The notes under the pieces were generated by a model. It was not told the origin of the DNA. It ran no database searches and worked only from the letters and a program-made list of their open reading frames with translations. From Bacteroidales bacterium (lineage in GTDB: Bacteria; Bacteroidota; Bacteroidia; Bacteroidales; Lentimicrobiaceae), in contig JADIZB010000039.1 of assembly GCA_016705005.1 (NCBI GenBank), forward strand, positions 124,001 through 188,000: a stretch of 64,000 bases of DNA, in the 5' to 3' direction. The position numbers and the translations under genes were made by a program. Positions 60,731-64,000 of this stretch are shown here, piece after piece. The first letter of the stretch is position 1. Each line of letters begins with the position of its first letter.

Positions 60731-61258
60731 TCACTGTTTTTTGTTCACAACGACAGATAAACTGCCATTGCCTTCTCCACCCATAAAGGCAACTGAGAAA
60801 TTACCCTTTTCAGCGGTTACAGTGCCACCTTTCTCCCCAATTGTAATTATCTGGGATTCAAAGCCTCTTGCCTTTAGTTCTTTGTGATATGCGGAAGCAG
60901 CATCCTCAGGCAATTCCTTTAAAACAATGGTCCAGCTTTGGGTCTCCACCAGATTTTGAAATGTGCAACCTTCAATTCTTCCCTTCTTAAACTCAGGAAC
61001 GTCATCAGGTATTTCCTTGGGCCAGCTTTTTATGGTCCCATCAAACCGGATGGTACCTTCACCGGTAGTTATCTCAGCTGTCTGCTTTTCCAAATCCAAA
61101 TCAACCGGTTCACCCGATTGCTGCTCCAGGGCTTTTTCAATCGCTTTTTCAGAAGCCTTTTCTGCTCCTGACCGGCAGGAAACAAGGATTAAACATGATA
61201 CCAGAAACACCGGAAAAATGACCACTTGACAGATTCTTGATGGAATTCTCATAACCAT
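60731..61258 (-). CDS. Lipoprotein of unknown function
   Basis: A 175-residue lipoprotein. The signal peptide (FPVFLVSCLILVSC) ends in a lipobox LVSC. The mature part has a Lys/Glu/Ala helix (GAEKASEKAIEKALEQQSG) followed by a DxDLEKQ turn and beta-rich sequence (TAEITTGEGTIRFDGTIKSWP, DVPEFKKGRIEGC, SWTIVLKELPEDAASAYHKELKARGFESQI). The last part resembles small periplasmic domains that bind lipid or peptides, but no family is claimed. The start at 61258 is chosen because a TTG, 20 bases and TATATTTG promoter lies just upstream inside the longer frame. Confidence 0.7.
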   Translation of the reverse strand: MVMRIPSRICQVVIFPVFLVSCLILVSCRSGAEKASEKAIEKALEQQSGEPVDLDLEKQTAEITTGEGTIRFDGTIKSWPKEIPDDVPEFKKGRIEGCTFQNLVETQSWTIVLKELPEDAASAYHKELKARGFESQIITIGEKGGTVTAEKGNFSVAFMGGEGNGSLSVVVNKKQ

Positions 61259-61284
61259 AATGTTAATATGAATATTTTCAAAAT

Positions 61285-61315
61285 CAAATATAAGTAGTAT
61301 TACACTGATAATCAA
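61285..61315 (-). promoter_or_regulatory. Promoter of the lipoprotein gene
   Basis: Minus strand: TTG at 61313-61315, a 20-base spacer and TATATTTG at 61285-61292. Transcription would start near 61280, 22 bases before the ATG. Confidence 0.6.
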
Positions 61316-61678
61316 GCCTGCCTTAAGATTTAATAATGGTATGTTATTCAATTGTTCTCCTTAGTGAATAAATGCGATGAATTAAAATAAAATCAAATAG
61401 TTATCGTTTATAAAAATTGATATTCAGATGGTTGAAAATAGTATTTATAATTGAGCTGTACCGAATGGAGAATTATATACTTTAAAAAGGACCTGGTGTG
61501 AAATAACTGATATAGTTTAATTGCAATATATTTCAATAGCAATTATATTTTCTTTTGTTTGAAAACAAGGTATTACGGAACGTTATTTGACAGAATCGGG
61601 CATCTTTATCCAGGGAAATAATTGAAATAATATACTCTCTAATTCAAATCAATCAGGTACTCATTTAAATCAACGATC
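61316..61678. other. Intergenic AT-rich region
   Basis: About 360 bases between divergent genes, rich in A and T. No -7 element facing the outer-membrane gene was found, nor any repeat or RNA. Confidence 0.4.
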
Positions 61679-63181
61679 ATGAAAAACTTCTCCCGGAATG
61701 CTTGTCTAGTGGCTATGATGGCATTAATTTCAGCATCAGCCGCAAATGCCCAGACATCTACCTTCAGTTTATCTGATTACAAAAACCCGAGCTATCTTTA
61801 TCAGACGCTTGATCTGAATTTCGGACTTGATAACGGATTGGCTATACGCAAGAATTCTACTGGTATTGATAGGACAAATAACAATTTCTCATTTGGTTTT
61901 AATGCCGGAGGAGATTATCTGAGAAATTCAAATTCAGAAAAAAAACAGGGTGATTTGAGGATTTCTTTGAATTCAGGTATCAGTTCATCCTCCTCCGGAT
62001 ACAAATATAAACCCCTTACTGATGACTCTAAAACAAAAAATTTCAGATATTCAGAGCGGCTTTCAATTGATATGTCGGAGAGGTTTTACAATAAGAAAAA
62101 ACAGTTTTTCGGGATTGATGCTGTGCTGAATAGTTCTTTAAGTGGAGAACATCAGAATAATACAACTACAGCCGACACATTCAACTATTCAACCAAATTA
62201 AATCAAACAGACTTCAGAAGCCATGCTGCAATATCGTTTTTTGTAGGAATGGGACGAATAGAGCAAGTACAGGATGCCTGGCTTGCTGTTTACCTGCTTG
62301 AAGATCTGCAAAAGCTAAACAAAAGCAAACGAATTGCCACGAATGAAGAAGTGATTGAACTTGCCCGTCTTATTACTTCTCTCAAATACAAACGGTTCTT
62401 CGACAACCGTTTGAGAAAAATTGCCGAAATCACTGCCATTGATTCCTTCATGCAAAAGAAAAACATTGCAGCTACCCCTGATGCCACGTACTTTACTTCG
62501 CTGAACGATAACTGGAATTTTGCCAACAATCCGGTAAGAAGCAATGGATACAGACTTTTTACCGGAATAGAAGCAGATCTTTTGTATAACAATGTCAAAT
62601 ACAAACATGAAACTTTAAAACCTGAGAACATCAACAGAGAAACAACAAATAATGAAACAATCCCGGGTCTGTTTTTTATTGCAGGAATAAATCATGAAAA
62701 ACCGCTGACCCTGAAATGGCAGCAATCAGCAAATGTGAAAGGAGGTTTTGGAATGAGACAGGATAAGTTCACCAAAGATGAATTTGAAACTGCCATTATT
62801 GATACTGTAACGAAATCCTACATGGAGACGGTTCCTTCAATCAATTTTTCCGCAAATTATGGTTACGGATATTATCCCAATTCAAGAACCTGGCTCGAAC
62901 TTGATTGGTCATTGGATGCCGGATGGGATAAGAGAATGGCAGGCACTACGAGGCAAGACAAAGAAAACCAGCAAAACGACCTGTATGTTTTTACAGGTCC
63001 CCGTTTGAGAGCGTATTATTATCTTTCAGAAAGAATCAGGCTGACTTTATTTTTAAATGGTGAATTCCAGTTTGAAAATACGCAATACACAGCCGAAGAT
63101 ATAACTGATGAGAATTCGAAAGAAAAAACTTCAGGATGGAACCATTCATTGCAAGCTTCACTTACTTATAGTCTGTTTTAA
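61679..63181 (+). CDS. Outer-membrane beta-barrel-like protein, unknown
   Basis: A 500-residue protein with a clear signal peptide (MALISASAANAQ). The mature protein is rich in alternating short strands and ends in LQASLTYSLF, the terminal Phe used by the Bam machinery. A helical insertion at about 180-270 (RIEQVQDAWLAVYLLEDLQKL, TNEEVIELARLITSL) interrupts the strands. This mix is unlike a plain porin. No homologue is recognised; it may be a surface or channel protein. A strong hairpin follows the gene. Confidence 0.65.
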   Translation: MKNFSRNACLVAMMALISASAANAQTSTFSLSDYKNPSYLYQTLDLNFGLDNGLAIRKNSTGIDRTNNNFSFGFNAGGDYLRNSNSEKKQGDLRISLNSGISSSSSGYKYKPLTDDSKTKNFRYSERLSIDMSERFYNKKKQFFGIDAVLNSSLSGEHQNNTTTADTFNYSTKLNQTDFRSHAAISFFVGMGRIEQVQDAWLAVYLLEDLQKLNKSKRIATNEEVIELARLITSLKYKRFFDNRLRKIAEITAIDSFMQKKNIAATPDATYFTSLNDNWNFANNPVRSNGYRLFTGIEADLLYNNVKYKHETLKPENINRETTNNETIPGLFFIAGINHEKPLTLKWQQSANVKGGFGMRQDKFTKDEFETAIIDTVTKSYMETVPSINFSANYGYGYYPNSRTWLELDWSLDAGWDKRMAGTTRQDKENQQNDLYVFTGPRLRAYYYLSERIRLTLFLNGEFQFENTQYTAEDITDENSKEKTSGWNHSLQASLTYSLF

Positions 63182-63267
63182 ACAAACCTAATCTTCCCTG
63201 AAGTTCGATATAATCGATAAATACTTAAATGTAGCACAACCATTAAAAATTGAATCCTGTTTATAAA

Positions 63268-63298
63268 AAAAGCGTGCCGTATCTCCCGGCACGCTTTT
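63268..63298. terminator. Bidirectional terminator
   Basis: Stem AAAAGCGTGCCG with CGGCACGCTTTT around a 7-base loop. It lies between the plus-strand outer-membrane gene and the minus-strand fasciclin gene, which converge. Confidence 0.9.
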
Positions 63299-63409
63299 AA
63301 AATTTCATTCGTTAATACTTTTGATTTTATCGGTCGGTTGTAGCTCTATGTTTGCTACTTTCACCTGTGTTAGTGCTTTATTCGCAAACATGTTTGTTTT
63401 ATACAGAAA

Positions 63410-64000
63410 TTAAGGTAGGAGCACTGCATCAATGGCATGAATCACGCCATTCGCCCCCTGAACATCAGTAGCTATCACATTGGAATTTCCGTTTAGCTTA
63501 ACACCCATGGAATTGGCAACTATGCTGATGTTACTTCCTTCGTTGAGTGTCGGAACCATGCCTGAAGAAACCTGGGATGCCACAACATTTCCGGAAACAA
63601 CATGATACAAAAGAATCGGTGTCAGCTGGGCAGCAGTAAGATCATCGATGCCACTCACTCCAAGAGCAGCAAAAAGTTCAGCAAATGCAGCATTGGTTGG
63701 TGCGAAAACTGTAAAAGGACCCGGAGCGCTCAAAGCATCAACCAGTCCGGCTTTTACAACAGCCTGAACCAGTATACTGAAATCCGGATTGTTAATGGCA
63801 TGACTTACAACGCTGGCAGGAAGAATCACTTTATCTATGGCATGAATGGTGCCATTGGATGCTATAACATCTGTGGTAACAACTTTACTGCCATCTACCA
63901 TTACGTTGCTACCCTTCTGGATAAATAACTTCACTTTGTTCCCGTTTGGACCATAATTGTTCAATGTTTCAACATAACCGGTAGCAATATCCATTGCTTT
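63410..64000 (-). CDS. Fasciclin (FAS1) domain protein, C-terminal part (partial)
   Basis: The frame runs out of the window at 64000, so the N-terminus is missing; 196 residues are seen. The end of one FAS1 domain is present (KVVTTDVIASNGTIHAIDKVILP), then a complete one (NPDFSILVQAVVKAGLVDAL, GPFTVFAPTNAAF, LLYHVVSGN, VIATDVQGANGVIHAIDAVLLP). FAS1 proteins are secreted cell-adhesion proteins; the typical H1 (FTVFAPTNAAF) and H2 (GVIHAIDAVLLP) boxes are present. Repeated FAS1 domains are expected upstream. Confidence 0.93.
   Translation of the reverse strand, partial: KAMDIATGYVETLNNYGPNGNKVKLFIQKGSNVMVDGSKVVTTDVIASNGTIHAIDKVILPASVVSHAINNPDFSILVQAVVKAGLVDALSAPGPFTVFAPTNAAFAELFAALGVSGIDDLTAAQLTPILLYHVVSGNVVASQVSSGMVPTLNEGSNISIVANSMGVKLNGNSNVIATDVQGANGVIHAIDAVLLP

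Overview
The window is about 64 kb of a Bacteroidota chromosome, most likely order Bacteroidales or a close relative. Evidence: the end of a TonB-dependent receptor, two secreted proteins with type IX secretion (T9SS) C-terminal sorting domains, a type III glutamine synthetase of about 730 residues, families largely confined to this phylum (DUF4831, DUF4199), and repeated promoters of the Bacteroidota form TTTG or TTG, 19-20 bases, then TAnnTTTG. There is no phage, insertion sequence or CRISPR array. Names rest on reading motifs; no database search was run.

Layout. 1-5 kb: receptor end, DUF302 protein, an efflux-type MFS operon with a TIP30-like protein and a rhodanese, and an SDR without its catalytic motif. 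5-12.3 kb: DEAD-box helicase, two tandem near-identical small lipoproteins, rarA-kdsA, membrane and envelope proteins. 12.3-16 kb: glutamine synthetase III and a sodium/solute symporter. 16-19 kb: hddA, gmhA, hddC and gmhB, a complete route from sedoheptulose-7-phosphate to GDP-D-glycero-alpha-D-manno-heptose. 19-22.6 kb: a T9SS-sorted protein, a frameshifted glycosyltransferase and a membrane GT2. 23.2-24.6 kb: SRP RNA (ffs), tsaC, a cupin and tRNA-Lys. 24.7-30.2 kb: UDP-glucose dehydrogenase, UDP-glucuronate decarboxylase, an RmlD-like reductase, a degenerate GxxExxY protein and a phosphohexomutase. 30.2-33.3 kb: ornithine carbamoyltransferase with carbamate kinase and an EamA exporter. 33.3-38 kb: a histidine kinase and two response regulators without DNA-binding output. 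38-44 kb: mtaB, an inositol monophosphatase relative, NfeD, a macro-domain protein and DUF4173.

44.2-46.7 kb holds a translationally coupled pair: an exported protein with two aspartic-protease motifs and an exported protein with four glycogen-binding-type domains. 46.7-50.7 kb is a run of small minus-strand genes (DUF3795, OsmC, GNAT, a small dimeric-barrel-like protein, PhzF). 51-52.6 kb has a frameshifted T9SS protein and a tRNA-Gly(CCC) flanked by decayed tRNA copies carrying GC-rich palindromes.

52.7-60.4 kb is the most distinctive block: an alpha-glucan/disaccharide module made of a GPH/SLC45-like sugar transporter, 4-alpha-glucanotransferase, two tandem uridine-kinase-fold proteins (one with an altered Walker A) and one polypeptide fusing beta-phosphoglucomutase to a GH65 phosphorylase. 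Short tandem repeats and GC palindromes fill the gaps there. The window ends with a lipoprotein, an outer-membrane beta-barrel-like protein and a partial fasciclin-domain protein.

Two genes (glycosyltransferase near 20.8 kb, T9SS protein near 51.78 kb) are broken by one-base shifts at short homopolymers. These may be real mutations or assembly errors.
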